Shown piece after piece: positions 1 to 11,366 of a stretch of 64,000 nucleotides of DNA (within the stretch, counting starts at the first letter, position 1; each line of letters opens with the position of its first letter). The stretch spans positions 46,562,001 to 46,626,000 of the forward strand of contig CANTUV010000035.1 of NCBI GenBank assembly GCA_947685225.1, read 5' to 3'. Under the pieces are notes generated by a model. It saw only the letters and a list, made by a program, of their open reading frames with translations, did no database searches and was not told the origin of the DNA. This DNA comes from Garcia nutans. Its lineage: Eukaryota; Streptophyta; Magnoliopsida; Malpighiales; Euphorbiaceae. The translations under genes were made by a program, and so were the position numbers.

Positions 1-1215
1 GTGAGAAAAAGATGAAAAAATGATATGAAATGAGAAAATTGAGAAAAGAGGCAATGTGCCTAACTTGATTATGAGAAAATGAGAAAGAGATTGATAATGA
101 GAAATGTGAATTAATTGTGTGCCTAGTATGTTATTCCATTTTCAGAATTCTGTATTTGGCGGCATGCCTATGAGGTTATCCTCATTATTTGCCTTCAGGC
201 TAGATGTTGGGCATCATTATGATTTGCCTTTGGGCTAGACATTGGACGTCACTTGCCTTCGGGCTTGATGCTGGGTATCACTATGATTTACCTTCGGGCT
301 AGACGTTGGGCGTCACTTGCTTCGGGCTAGACGTTGGGTGTCACTTGCCTTCGGGCTAGACGCTAGGTGTCAATATGGACCAAAATATTAACTCTGGATT
401 TTGAATAGCATATTAGATCCTTTTGGCCCATGCTTGTGTTTGCTTATATGTGAATTGTGAATTATGAAATAATCGAAAGATATGTTATAATGAAGTGATA
501 TGGGATATGATATCCATATACATTATGCATTTGCATTGCATTGCATTTGAGCTTTATTTCTATCAGAGTTTGTACAGCTAGGCTTTTGGCTTAGTGCGAT
601 TGAAATTCATTGCGCAAGTGACAGGGTAGATCCGGCTGAGCCAGAGAGTTCTTCTAGATCAAGTAGGGTCTAGACGTGAGGTTTTGCTTGTAGAGTTGAT
701 ATCAAGATCAGAAACACTGGCAGCAGCATGTATACATTTTATATTATCGTATTTTGTGATATTATATATATATTGTAACATGTTTTTGATGAATATGTAT
801 CATAAATTATAAAATAATATTTTAGATAAAGTTTGAGATATGTTATATATATGTATAAATGTTTTGAGAAATTGTGGCAGGATTGAGGAGTATTTGGTGA
901 AATGTATTTTTGGGATATTTGGGAGTGTTTTTGTGCAGGTTTTGTTGTTTGTTGAATTTGAAAATGTCCAAATTACAGATAAAATTCTGACGAATTATTT
1001 TCAGAGATTTTTATGAAAAATGCTTATTTTAGCACTTATAATTTATAATAATATTTTATTTGTTATTAAATATACATTTTAAAGTATTTAAGATTTTAAA
1101 TTTGAAAAGTAAAAAATATTTATTAAACCAATCTGTGATATTTTGCACCGTATATGTATATTTTATATATACTAGGTGTATGTATTATACGTATATAAGG
1201 AATAAAGGTGTTACA
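1..1215 (+). mobile_element. 3' part of a family-A long LTR
   Basis: Non-coding. It aligns by eye with the last 1.2 kb of the LTR that ends at 9,019. Shared landmarks in order are AG-rich GAGAAAA runs, a GGCGGCATGCC motif, a minisatellite, a GGCCCATGCTTGTGTTTG block, a TAGGCTTTTGGCTTAG stem region, and an AT-rich end with paired TATAC steps that closes in GGTGTTACA at 1,215. The 5' part lies outside the window, so a TSD cannot be tested. Short open frames here are not genes. Confidence 0.8.
190..372 (+). repeat. Minisatellite inside family-A LTR (about 30-bp units)
   Basis: About six imperfect tandem units of 28-36 bp, each built on GCCTTCGGGCTAGACGTTGG followed by a GCGTCACTT-like end. The block lies between the conserved GGCGGCATGCC and GGACCAAAATATTAACTCTG segments of the LTR. 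The period resembles a CRISPR array, but the units are contiguous and degenerate with no unique spacers. Confidence 0.8.
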
Positions 1216-2448
1216 TTGCACTCGTGGATGTCGTACTATAACGTGCCCATGCATTGCTATCATTTGTCATTCATAATCATTATGGCATAATTCATGAAAA
1301 TTATATCTTTTCCAAAAAACAATTAAATGGCTGAGTGAAGTTAATCAAAGAGAAAAATCATTTTCATTAAAATTGGTTTAGAAAATTGAACTCAGGACCC
1401 ATTATGATTGGTTTCAGACTAATGCCCTCTTTGGATAGAACTTAATGTAATGGAGTCAACTAAAATGGGTTTTTCCTTAATTGTTTTACATAAAAATAAA
1501 CTAAGGTGGCGACTCTCCAATATACAATTTTCAAAATAAAAGCCACCACCTTTTTTCAAAATAAAAAGAGAGTCTTCTTTTTAAAACAAAAAAAGAATTT
1601 TAAACTCGTGCTTACCTAACCGACTAGAGACTGTACGTGGCGATGTTATGTAGGATTTAGCCCAAAAGGAGCATTTTCGGTTCTCTCATTACTGTCCGGG
1701 ACCTAGTGCTTGGGCGAGGCCTCATAGGTTCCCTATGCTATCTTGTTTAGCATGTGATGTGCTTATTGTCCCGTTATCAAATATGGCATCGAAGAGTGCT
1801 TTCAGTACGGGTGAGGGGGTTTTAGATGTTTTTAGGAGTTCATTTTCTCCTAAAATGACAGAGGCTCTTATTTTCACCTGAAGCTGCTTGAAACACTTGA
1901 AAATTGTGAAAAATTTATCTTAAATTTCTTTTAATTTTGTAATGTTTCAGCAATTTAATAGTTTATTATAAATTTTTAAATTTGTAGAGCTCACTAGAGA
2001 GACTGCTACAAAGGATACTAGAGGGTCAAAGAATACTGCAAAGGATACTGCCTCGGGTTTGGGGTCTTCAGAAATGGAAATTCTTTAATGATTGACAAGT
2101 AAGAAAATTATTTTTAGTTACTTTTGTTCTACTTTTCTTAAGTTGTTTTGTTCTTCATCTCTCTTCTTCTATTCTTCTTGAAAAAACAAATTGAGTTTTG
2201 CTATAACAATTGAACAGTAAAAATGATGATTTTGGTTCAAAACTATTGTAAGTTATCAAATATTTTGTAATTTTTCTTTTTTTATTTAATCTATTATTCA
2301 TTTTTTATTGATTTATTCTTGTTATATCTTTAGAAGAGTAAATATTGGCTAAAGAAAAAGTAACTAAAGTTGTGAATTGCTGTCATTTTATTTTTTCTAT
2401 TATTCATTTTTTATTGATTAATTTTTCTATTTTTTTAGGTAGAGTAAT
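1216..2448. other. Unassigned AT-rich sequence, probably old retroelement DNA
   Basis: No coding region is supported. The phrase GGTGGCGACTCTCC near 1,505 resembles the primer-binding or LTR-end motif of Tat/Ogre-type elements. A GC-richer block (about 1,640-1,760) may be LTR leader. Around 1,990-2,080 there is a short imperfect repeat of ACTGCAAAGGATACT in a small open frame of unknown origin. Confidence 0.4.
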
Positions 2449-3860
2449 TGTGAGCGGGGATTTTGGAATGGTTCTTGCGACTTCGGCACTGTTAGGCTTA
2501 GAGCTTTAGAGAACACGAACCTAAACCCTGAGAAAATGGAGTCGCCACTCGGACAGGCCGAAAAAATAGAAAAGGGATAGATGACTTGATTTCTAAGAAA
2601 TTTTCAACCCCCTAACGGGTTTAAAAAATTGAGTACTCATGGAGAATGTGAGAATGACCCAGTACCCCCCATAACGACTGGTTCATTGGAACCAACCTTC
2701 TTTTCAGGTCTAAATATTATTAAATTCTTAACTTATTAAAATATCATCCATACTACATGCAATTTAAAGCAAATAAATATTCATTGTATTAAAAATCAAA
2801 GAAGGTTCTAACAAACAAATAAAAATGGGCACCCATGAAATATTTCTAATTTTTGGAAATCCCTAATTTTTAGAAATTAAATTAAATAAATTAAAATTTA
2901 ATTGGATAAATTAAAAAATGATTTAAATGGAAAATAAAATGATTTTAAGTGAAAAAATGGAATATATATGAAATATACATGAAATATACATAATATATAC
3001 AAGTCAACATTTTTAAAAGTCAAAAATCAAAGTCAAGGGGTATTTTGGTAAATAAACTTTAAAAATTTAAAATTATTTAAATAATTCAAAAATATTTTAT
3101 TTTTGTATGGAAGAGGAAAATTAGTATTTTTATTAATTAAATAATTAATTAATTAATTAAAAATATAATATAATATATATATATGGCTTAAAAGAAAGTG
3201 GAAAGAAAGAGAAAATATTTTTTTTATCTTCTTCTTCTTCTTCTTTCCTTCAAGCCGAACCACCATGGCTATTGAATATAAGGAATTTGCTTCTTCCATA
3301 CTTCAAGAATTAAAAGAAAATCAAGCTTTCAATTGAAGTTTTGGTATTTTTCACTTAAAATAGTAAGTTTTCTAACTTTTTTCTTGAAAATCCATGATTA
3401 TTTGGTTATGTTGATTTTGGGTTTGTGAAGTAGTATGCTTTAATTATCTATTTGGGTATGAATGAAGTTGTTTGAAGTAGTTAACAATAATTTTAAGGTT
3501 GCATTGAAGAAATGGTTAAGTTTGAGTGAGGTTTGATGACGAGAGAGAATTTAGGTTTATTGGAAAATTGGACTCTTGTATTTATGTGATTTTGTAATAT
3601 CCCGGAATATACCCTAAGAGTTTTGGAGTTATTGTTGTTGTATTTGGATTTGATGTATATGTATATATGGGAAATATAAAGATAATATATAAGACATATA
3701 CATATACATTACATATACATGGGATATAATATGGTGTAGGAAAAGTGAATTGTATATATATATATTTGTATAGTTAATTAATAATAATGATAGTAATAAG
3801 GACAAAAAGAGAAGAGAAGAACAAAGTCAAAGAAGGATTATGTGGTGGAGATTTAAAGTA

Positions 3861-3866
3861 TTGTTA

Positions 3867-3934
<68 letters not shown>

Positions 3935-4008
3935 TATATAGATGATAAGAACGAAAGAAAGAACGAGAACTTTCTTTCTTCTTCTTCTGCTCCTTCTACT
4001 TCGTGTGT

Positions 4009-4045
<37 letters not shown>
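3861..4045. repeat. (TTA)n, (TA)n and (GA)n microsatellites
   Basis: A (TTA)n run of about 65 bp is followed by a short (TA)n run, then after about 70 bp by a perfect (GA)n run of about 35 bp, all inside the LTR at 3,593-6,766. The long poly-Asn frame on the minus strand is an artefact of this repeat. Confidence 0.95.
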
Positions 4046-4048
<3 letters not shown>

Positions 4049-4675
4049 TGATTTTGGAGAGAATTGAAGATTTTTATTCAAGATTTGGTAAATAATCAAG
4101 TAAGTATTCATTCCTTTGCATTGATTTCTATGGTTTGAGTTTGGATTTGATGTGGTTATTGGTGAGGATGATGATGAATTGTTGGGATTATTGAGTAAGG
4201 GTTTAGTGTTAATGAATTGGGGATTTGAGTAATTGATATATGAGTGATGTATGTTGTGTTTAAGGAAGTTAAGAATATAAAATATATGAGTTTGATAATT
4301 GAATATGTGCATTGGAATTTAAGTATCTTATTATTTGATTTGATTTAGGTTGTGAAGGAAATTGATTGCTCTAGTTAAAGTGGTGAAGAGCTCTTGGAAG
4401 GTAAATTGAATAGATTTGAGAATGATTTTTAAGGTAAGTAAACTATCTAAATTCATATATTAATATGATGTTGAAACTTAACACATATTCATTTGTAAAT
4501 GTGTTAAGGAATCAAATGTGTTGTTGATGTGTTTTGGTAATGTAAATATGGATGTGCATGTGAAATAAGTGTTAGTGATGTTGATTAAATTCATTGGAAG
4601 GATAGTATGATGTGTATGAAGTGTTTAGGTGCAATCAAAGGAGACTTGTAAAGGTTTGGGGTTTAAATATAGGAG

Positions 4676-5035
4676 TGACACGGCCAAAAATAAGGAGAGA
4701 CACGGCCAAGTCAAGGAAAATTGGATGTGTTGAATTGATTTTGGGAGAGACACGGTCACAGTCTCAGCCGTGTCCTCTGCCCGTGTTTGTTACTGCCTGA
4801 TTTTTGTGGAGAGACATGGCCGTGTCCCTTGCTCGTGTCTGTGATTGTATGATTTTTGTTGTGAGACACGGTCACTGGCTCAGCCGTGTCCCTTGACCGT
4901 GTCACCTACTGCTTGAAATTGTGTTGAGAGACACGGCCGTGTTGCATGCTCGTGTTCACTACTGTCAATTGTGGTTGAGAGACACGGCCACAAGCTTGGC
5001 CGTGTCCCTCAAATGGTGTTGGCCGTGTCCCTCAA
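4676..5035. repeat. Palindromic GACACGGCC / GGCCGTGTC minisatellite
   Basis: Six or more imperfect units spaced about 44-65 bp apart, each opening GAGAGACACGGCC and closing GGCCGTGTCCCTTGCTCGTG-like. The core is self-complementary (ACACGGCCGTGT). Closely similar modules lie at 41,461-41,756 and 47,698-47,990. The local GC content is well above its surroundings. Confidence 0.85.
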
Positions 5036-5140
5036 ATTTGTTAGTTAATGATTCTTATTCTTGATTATTCTTGTCTTGTTGGATTCTCTAAAGGCATTAT
5101 GGTTTCTACATTTCAAATATATGTGAAACAAATGTATGTG

Positions 5141-5266
5141 GAGGATTCCAAATCTAAGAATAAGGTAAATTATATATATATATATATATATACATCAATG
5201 ATGAGAGGATTCCAAATCTAAGAATAAGGTAAATTATATATATATATATATATACATCAATGATGA
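5141..5266. repeat. 64-bp tandem duplication in LTR
   Basis: Two copies of a unit beginning GAGGATTCCAAATCTAAGAA and ending CATCAATGATGA, each with an internal (TA)n run, start at 5,141 and 5,205. A further duplication of about 40 bp with AGCCATTGTGATTGGCT occurs at about 5,433-5,512. Confidence 0.9.
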
Positions 5267-5620
5267 TCATTCTTGATGAATGTTTAATGTGCTTGATTAT
5301 GAAGTATTATAATGTGAAGTGAGACTAAATGAAATGTGATGTTTTTGTGATTGGTAATGATGATATATGAAATGTGTAATATATGAGATAGATGATTGTG
5401 TATTTGAAAGATGAAATGCTATGATATTAATTGATGATCTAAATGATATATGAAGCCATTGTGATTGGCTATGATGATCTAAATGATATATGAAGCCATT
5501 GTGATTGGCTATGATGATTCAATTGGAAATGAAATTGATAATGAAATCATGAATGAATTGTGTGTCTAATATGTTATTCATTTTTAGAGTTTTGTTGTTG
5601 GTGGCATGCCTAATAGTAAC

Positions 5621-5850
5621 AATCTCTTGAAGTTAGGTTGGATTTGATCCTTGAAGCCAAGTTGGGTTGAAGTTTAACATGTTTTACTCCCCTTGAAGCT
5701 TGGTTGGGTCTAATCCTTGAAGCCTAATTGAGATGTTACAACCCTTGAAGCTAGGTTGGATTGGTTCTTGAAGCCAAGTTGGGTTGATACTTAGCATGCT
5801 TTGTTCCCCTTGAAGCTTGGTTGAACCTTAATCCTTAAAGCCTAGTAGGG
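5621..5850. repeat. CCTTGAAGC minisatellite in the family-A slot
   Basis: Imperfect alternation of CTTGAAGCTAGGTTGG and CTTGAAGCCAAGTTGG units, lying between the GGTGGCATGCC and AAACATTAACTCTGA framework motifs. This is the position where other family-A copies carry unrelated tandem repeats. Confidence 0.75.
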
Positions 5851-8014
5851 ATAATGATAAATGTGATAATTAAACCAAAACATTAACTCTGAAAGTAGAA
5901 TGGCATATTAGTGTTTTTGGGCCCATGCTTGTGTTTGTATATATATGTGATTCCTGAATAATGGAATAAATGAATAATGAGATACATGATGATAGCTATG
6001 GATTGAAATATATGATGATAATCATGGAATGAGATGCATACAATACATAAGTGAATTATTGAAGATGAGTATAGCTTGAGAAGCTATGTGGAATGATGAA
6101 TTTATGATGTGTAAATTGTATATGATGATATATGATGTGTGAAATGTATATGAATGTGGAAATAGTGGATATTGTTTCATGAAGACTTGGATAAGTCATT
6201 GGATTGTGAATTACTGAAATAAAATGTATGAATATGTATATTGGTAAAACACTAGTAGAAGTATATATATATATATATGAAAAGTATAGCCAAAAAGAGA
6301 AAAACCTGGAAAGAAAAATATGGCATAATAAGTTAAAATGAAAATATGATTTTCTCTATTATATGTGTATATGCTTTAATTGTATTACTAAGCTCTCGGG
6401 CTTAGCGCGGTTGTGTGATCGCGCAGGTGATTATGCGGTTGATCGGGAAATCAAGCAGTTATGCCACGAGAAGGGTAAGAGTGTTCTGAGACCAACTAGA
6501 AGGTGATGCATACATGTATGATTTAAGTATGATGTATAGTTCATAATACAATATTTATATGTAATAATGAAATTTTGGTAATTCAGATTAATATCATTGA
6601 AAGTATAATGATTTTGTTAATGTTATTCAAGTTAAGGTAATATTGTTTGAACTTGATTAAAGGTATTGAAATTTAAAACTAAAAGTGATATTCCTATATT
6701 CTATATACGTATTGTATGTATACTAGGTATATGTATAATACTTATACAGAGCATGGGGGTGTTACAGATTTAATTGTGTAATTTGGTTCTAAATGTGTTA
6801 TTTTGATGCATAAATAAATATTTTAAAGTCAAATGATGGATTTGGTTGTGTTTGGATAAAGTTTGAGAATGGAAGTGTTGATTTTAGGGTTTTGAAAAAG
6901 TGAATTTTCAAAGATGGTGAATTGTTTGATTTTAATTGTTAAAGCATGTTATTTAATGATATTAAGGATGAAAATGAGCTTGAATTGATAATTGATTATG
7001 TTGGAATGGAAAACCTTCAAAGGTGAAATTTATGTCATTTTAGGGTTTTGGACATAAGCATGTGTTTAATTAATGTGAACGGTTTAAACATGTTAAAATA
7101 TGTTTTAATGATATTAATAAACTCAAAATACTAATTTAAATGGGTTAATATGTATTTGCTAAGTTAAAGTAAGGCTGGGCTTTATTTTGGGATTTTGTAT
7201 AGAATGATGTTTAATTATAGTTTAAGTTTTGAAATGCCTTAGAATTTGATATTAAATGATTATTTATGATCACATTTGGTATAGGCATTGAGAGAAAATA
7301 GTTTGGCCAACCCAAGTGTTGAAGGGTAACTCGGAAGAGAAGGTTGGAGGTTATTTTTAAGCTTGCATTTGGGAGCTTTTAGAGGTAAGTACAAACTTTG
7401 GATAAATTGGTTATGTTTGCATTACATTGGGCTTAACACATTTTGGATTGCAAGATATGTTAAGCTACTTGATACATTGAACATACATGAACAATGTGCT
7501 ATGACATGTGTAATGTTATGTATGCATTATATGCATTATGAAAAGCCATTGATAATGGCTAAATTGAGTAAAATGTGAAATATGTGAGTTATGTGAAAAT
7601 GACTCAAAGTGTTTGGGTAATAGGATTTGTTATGTTTGCATTAAAGGTATTGTAAAAAGCCATTGTTAATGGCTAAAGTGCATAAAATGTGATTTATATG
7701 TGAATTATGTGAAATTACCCAAAATATTTGGGTAACGTGTGTTAATATAAAATGTGATATATTGTGATGATATGTTGAGATATGATAAAATGAAATGAAT
7801 TAACATTGATAAAAATGAAAAAAAAAATGAGAAAAATGAGAAAATGAGGCAATGTATCTAATTGATAGAGAAAAGAGGCAATGTGTCAAATTGATTATAG
7901 AAAAATAGGAAAGAAATTGATGATGAAAAATATGAAATAATTGTGTACTTATTATGTTATTCAATTTTCAGAGTTATATGTTTGGTGGTATGCCTATGAG
8001 GCTATCCTCATTAT

Positions 8015-8162
8015 TTACCTTCGGGGCTAGCTTTTGAGCAACTACTTTGATTTGCTTTCAGGGCTAGACGCTTGGCGTCACTGTGATATGATTTACCTTC
8101 GGGGCTAGCTTTTGAGCAATTATTATGATTTACCTTCAGGGCTAGACACATAGTGTCAATTT
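8015..8162. repeat. CTTCGGGGCTAGC minisatellite in the family-A slot
   Basis: Four alternating units: ACCTTCGGGGCTAGCTTTTG, then TCAGGGCTAGACGCTTGG, then the first type again, then the second. It occupies the same framework slot as in other family-A LTRs and is the same repeat type as at 58,150-58,315. Confidence 0.75.
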
Positions 8163-10808
8163 GGACCAAAATAGTAACTCTGAAATTTGAATGACTTATT
8201 AGATCTTTTGGGCCCACGTTTGTGTTTGTGCGTATGTGAATTGTAAAATAATTGAAGAATATGTTTTAAAATGAAATTATATGATACATTGTGACATGAT
8301 ATGCAAGGAATTGTGCATTGGCATTGCTTTACAATTTTATTGTTACCAAAGTTTGTACCGCTAGGCTTTTCTCTTAGCGCGATTGTAATTCATTGCGTTG
8401 GTGACATGGGTGATCCGGTAGAGCCGGAGGGTTCTTCTAGACCTAGTCGAGTCTAGATTTGAGATTTTACTGTAGAGTTGATTTTTGGGCATCAAGATCA
8501 GAGATACTGCCAGCATGTATATGTTTTATATTATATTTTGATATTATATATATATTATATTATGTTTTGGTGTATCTATTGTAAATTATAGATGATGTTT
8601 TGGATAAATTGGGTAATGTGAGGTTTATATGTGTTTTGATATATATGTATATGTATAAATATTTTGAGGAACTTGGAGAAATTGAGGAGTATGGGTGAAA
8701 TATATGATTGGCTTTTATTGGAAGTGTTTTTTTTATGCAGGTGTGTGTTTATTGTTATTTTTGGGATTATCCAAATTACAGACAAAACTCTGGCAAATTC
8801 TTTTTAGAGATTTTCATATAAAACTCTATTTTGGATCCTATAATTTATAAAGAATATTTATTTATTATTTAATTATATATTTAAAAGTATTTTGGGGTTT
8901 AAATTTGAAATGTGAAAAATTTTATTTATATCGGGTCGTGACATTTTTATACCGTATATGCATATTTTACATATACTGAGTGTATGTATTATACGTATAT
9001 AGTGTATAAGGATGTTACAACCCATACAAAATGAAAATATATCCTTATAACACTGTCCAATGTTCAAAACTAAATAAAATGGAACACCCATCATTTGATG
9101 AAAACATGTCCCTTTCTTTAAATTAAAAGCTCTAAAGAAAGTAAAAGGACAAATCAAATAAAACAAGGCACCCACATAGTGAAAACATATCTTTTACATC
9201 TTAAAATCCCCTTTAAAGTCTAAATAACAACACAAATTCATACACATATAAGTAATCTTTCAGAAAATATAAAAACTAGGGCTTAATTAAATGGGAGTAA
9301 AGATTAATCACAAAGAGTTACAATCCATAAATAAATATTGACCTAATTGATGAGAAATCGTGTACGGCGGTCCCCTAGCCGATTACCTGGCGAGGATCAA
9401 GGGGGCAGCGTCCCTTGCGGGAGATCGAGGGCAGTGCCCTTAAAAAGTAAATGATATATATGATATGATTTTGTTGGAGAATTAGGATTTCTATCTAAAC
9501 TAGGGTTTTATATTTGTATAAATTAGGGTTTTTCCTAAACTAAGATTTTACTTATGAACTAGGGTTTTTAGGATTTTGGATCAAAATAAGGGTTTTTAGG
9601 GTTTTGGATCAAAATAAGGTTTTTAAGGTTTTTTAGATATGAATTAGGGTTTTGAGGTTTCTGTAACTATGCTCACAAACTAATGACCATCGAACATTGA
9701 TTTAATGTTTAAGATTTAGGTTCTGTGTGAAGTTTGACAATTAAATTGCTATGGGAGATTTAATCAATTGCAAGTCATTGAATGTATTAATAATGAAACT
9801 AAATACTGTAACTTTAAACAAGTGAGATATAAAAAATAAAACATGCGTTGAAGGCCCACTAATAATAATCTATTGATCCAAGCTTACTAATCCACTTCCT
9901 GAGCCAACGTTGATTTTAGCATAGTGAATCAATTGCCCGAGACAATTGTTCTGCTTTCTATGTTTCAAATGCTTTTTCATAATTTTGGCTGCTTGATAAT
10001 TATTTTTTCCTGTCAGTCCCTTGCTCTCTCTGTTCAATTGCTTTTAATTTGTTAATTGTATCTCTCGGTCATTGTTGTTATATTGCTTTGCTCTCGGTTC
10101 TTTTTCAATTACAGATTGTGGCTTCCCCTTTTCATTGAATATAACCTTGTATTTATAAGGCACAACTAGGGCAGCCTTAGCTCAGCAATTCTCATCCCAC
10201 TCAAACTCTCCCTTGCTTATCCAAAGTTTATTTGAATTTAAACCCAATTAAAACTCAATTTAGTTAGGATTTGAGGCTGACTTAAGGTTCATGTAGATTT
10301 GGAGTGGCCAAATCAAAGCTCAGGTCAATTTGGGTCCAGTCCAACTCAAGCCGAATCCTTTTTAATAATTTTCGGACCAAACATATTTTATAAATTTAAT
10401 TTGGGCCTTTATAAATTGGACCAACTTGATTAAACTAGGTTTAAGCTCTTTAGAATTGTAACGGACCAGGTTTAAGCTTCTTGAATTTAATTCGTGACAA
10501 AATTAAGGATCTATAGTAATTATTGATTGAAGGAAAAAGGAACTTAACTTGATGCTTGCTTGATTGTGGTGCTTTTGGATGCACAAACTAAATATAATTT
10601 TGCAAGTTTAATTCTTACTTTATTATTATTTACTTTTGTCTTAGTTATGTAATTGCTTAAGGATGCTTTGAGATGATCTTTAGTGCTACTGTATTTTTTT
10701 TTTTTTCAGATTCGTTTTATTGAGTGAATGTGATATAGGGTTTAATTGAGTCAATGTAAGTTTTATTGAGTAAATGTGATATAGTGCTACTATTTTTTTT
10801 TTTTTTTT

Positions 10809-10945
10809 GGGTTCTGAATCTTTGTTGGTTTAATTGCATGCTGAAGTGATGTGAGGAGTCTTTAATTGATGTTCTATGCCTTTGGGTTCTAAATCTTTGT
10901 TGGTTTAAATACTTAATTGCATATTGAATTGATGTGAGGAATCTT
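10809..10945. repeat. Imperfect tandem duplication of about 60-75 bp
   Basis: GGGTTCTGAATCTTTGTTGG at 10,809 recurs as GGGTTCTAAATCTTTGTTGG at 10,883. Both continue with TTTAA, GCAT and TGATGTGAGGA-TCTTT in the same order. Confidence 0.75.
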
Positions 10946-11215
10946 TATTGGGACCATTGCCTACTTAATTGATTTCTGTGCTACTTTTGTGCTACTTATT
11001 TCTAAATTGTAATGGTTAAGTGTATTCAACAGCTTGAGGGATCGAGTTGTTGCCTGATGGAGACTTGTTTTTTTGAATTGATTTTGGGAAATGCTTTTTC
11101 TCATTGCAGGTATGCTATATATGTTCTGCCAATTACTTAAAATTTAATATGGATTGAGTTGAATGATTTCTCTTTATTTTTTGCTTCCATGTAACATTAA
11201 TTGAAAGTCAAATAG

Positions 11216-11366
11216 TTTTAGTGCTTTCTATTTTATTTTTTATTAAATCAGAAAGCACTAAAATTATTTATTTGATCATTGATATATATGTATATATATT
11301 CTTTTTTTTTTTCTACATGCTTTAGTGCTTTCTATTTTATTTTTGGTTAAACACGAAAGCACTAAA
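11216..11366. repeat. Two tandem copies of a short perfect hairpin
   Basis: First hairpin 11,216-11,263: arms TTTTAGTGCTTTCT and AGAAAGCACTAAAA (14 bp, perfect) around a 20-nt T-rich loop. Second hairpin 11,321-11,366: arms TTTAGTGCTTTC and GAAAGCACTAAA (12 bp, perfect) with a similar loop. They lie about 105 bp apart and look like a duplicated foldback or MITE relic. Confidence 0.8.

Larger units (their letters stand above)
3593..6766 (+). mobile_element. Family-A subtype-2 solo LTR (3,174 bp), innermost of the nest
   Basis: Starts TGTAATATCCC and ends GGGGGTGTTACA, flanked by a perfect 5-bp TSD GATTT (3,588-3,592 and 6,767-6,771). The sequences on either side rejoin into the normal family-A LTR, as shown by the uninterrupted copy near 59,330-59,380. 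It is the same subtype as 40,645-43,073 (shared opening with TACCCTAA-AGTTTTGGAG). It carries microsatellites, the GACACGGCC minisatellite and a CCTTGAAGC minisatellite. Confidence 0.9.
2836..9019 (+). mobile_element. Family-A solo LTR (about 3.0 kb net), nested in the Tat-like LTR
   Basis: Starts TGAAATATTTC and ends GGATGTTACA, with the TSD ACCCA at 2,831-2,835 and 9,020-9,024. It is homologous, in reverse, to the LTR at 57,295-60,100: AAGTCAAAAATCAAAG block, CTTCTTCTTC tract with CCATGGC, AGCCATT/AATGGCT stems, minisatellite and TATAC-rich end. No coding or primer-binding site is attached. It contains a second family-A LTR at 3,593-6,766. Confidence 0.85.
2449..10515 (-). mobile_element. 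Tat-like solo LTR (about 1.88 kb net), split by nested insertions
   Basis: Read on the minus strand, the LTR starts at 10,515 (TATAGATCCTTAATTTTG, a decayed TG start) and ends at 2,449 in CCCCGCTCACA. It is flanked by GTAAT on both sides (2,444-2,448 and 10,516-10,520), the 5-bp duplication expected for integration. It matches the plus-strand LTR at 61,655-63,379 along its length: TATA-like TTATAAATACAAG, telomere-like AAACCCTAA repeats, a GGACACATTTC block, and a terminal GGTGGCGACTC region. No internal region is attached, so it is a solo LTR. It is interrupted at 2,836-9,019 by a family-A LTR. Confidence 0.8.

Noticed and set aside
190..372. Regular repeats of about 30 bp resembling a CRISPR array
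   Set aside because: Units are contiguous, imperfect and have no unique spacers; they lie in a plant LTR at a position where other copies also have minisatellites.
3827..4312. 161-codon minus-strand frame rich in Asn and Ser
   Set aside because: Produced by (TTA)n and (GA)n microsatellites inside a solo LTR.
9360..9440. GC-rich GGGGGCAGCGTCCCTTGCGG phrase taken for an organellar or gene fragment
   Set aside because: It lies inside the Tat-like solo LTR and is best treated as LTR leader sequence.
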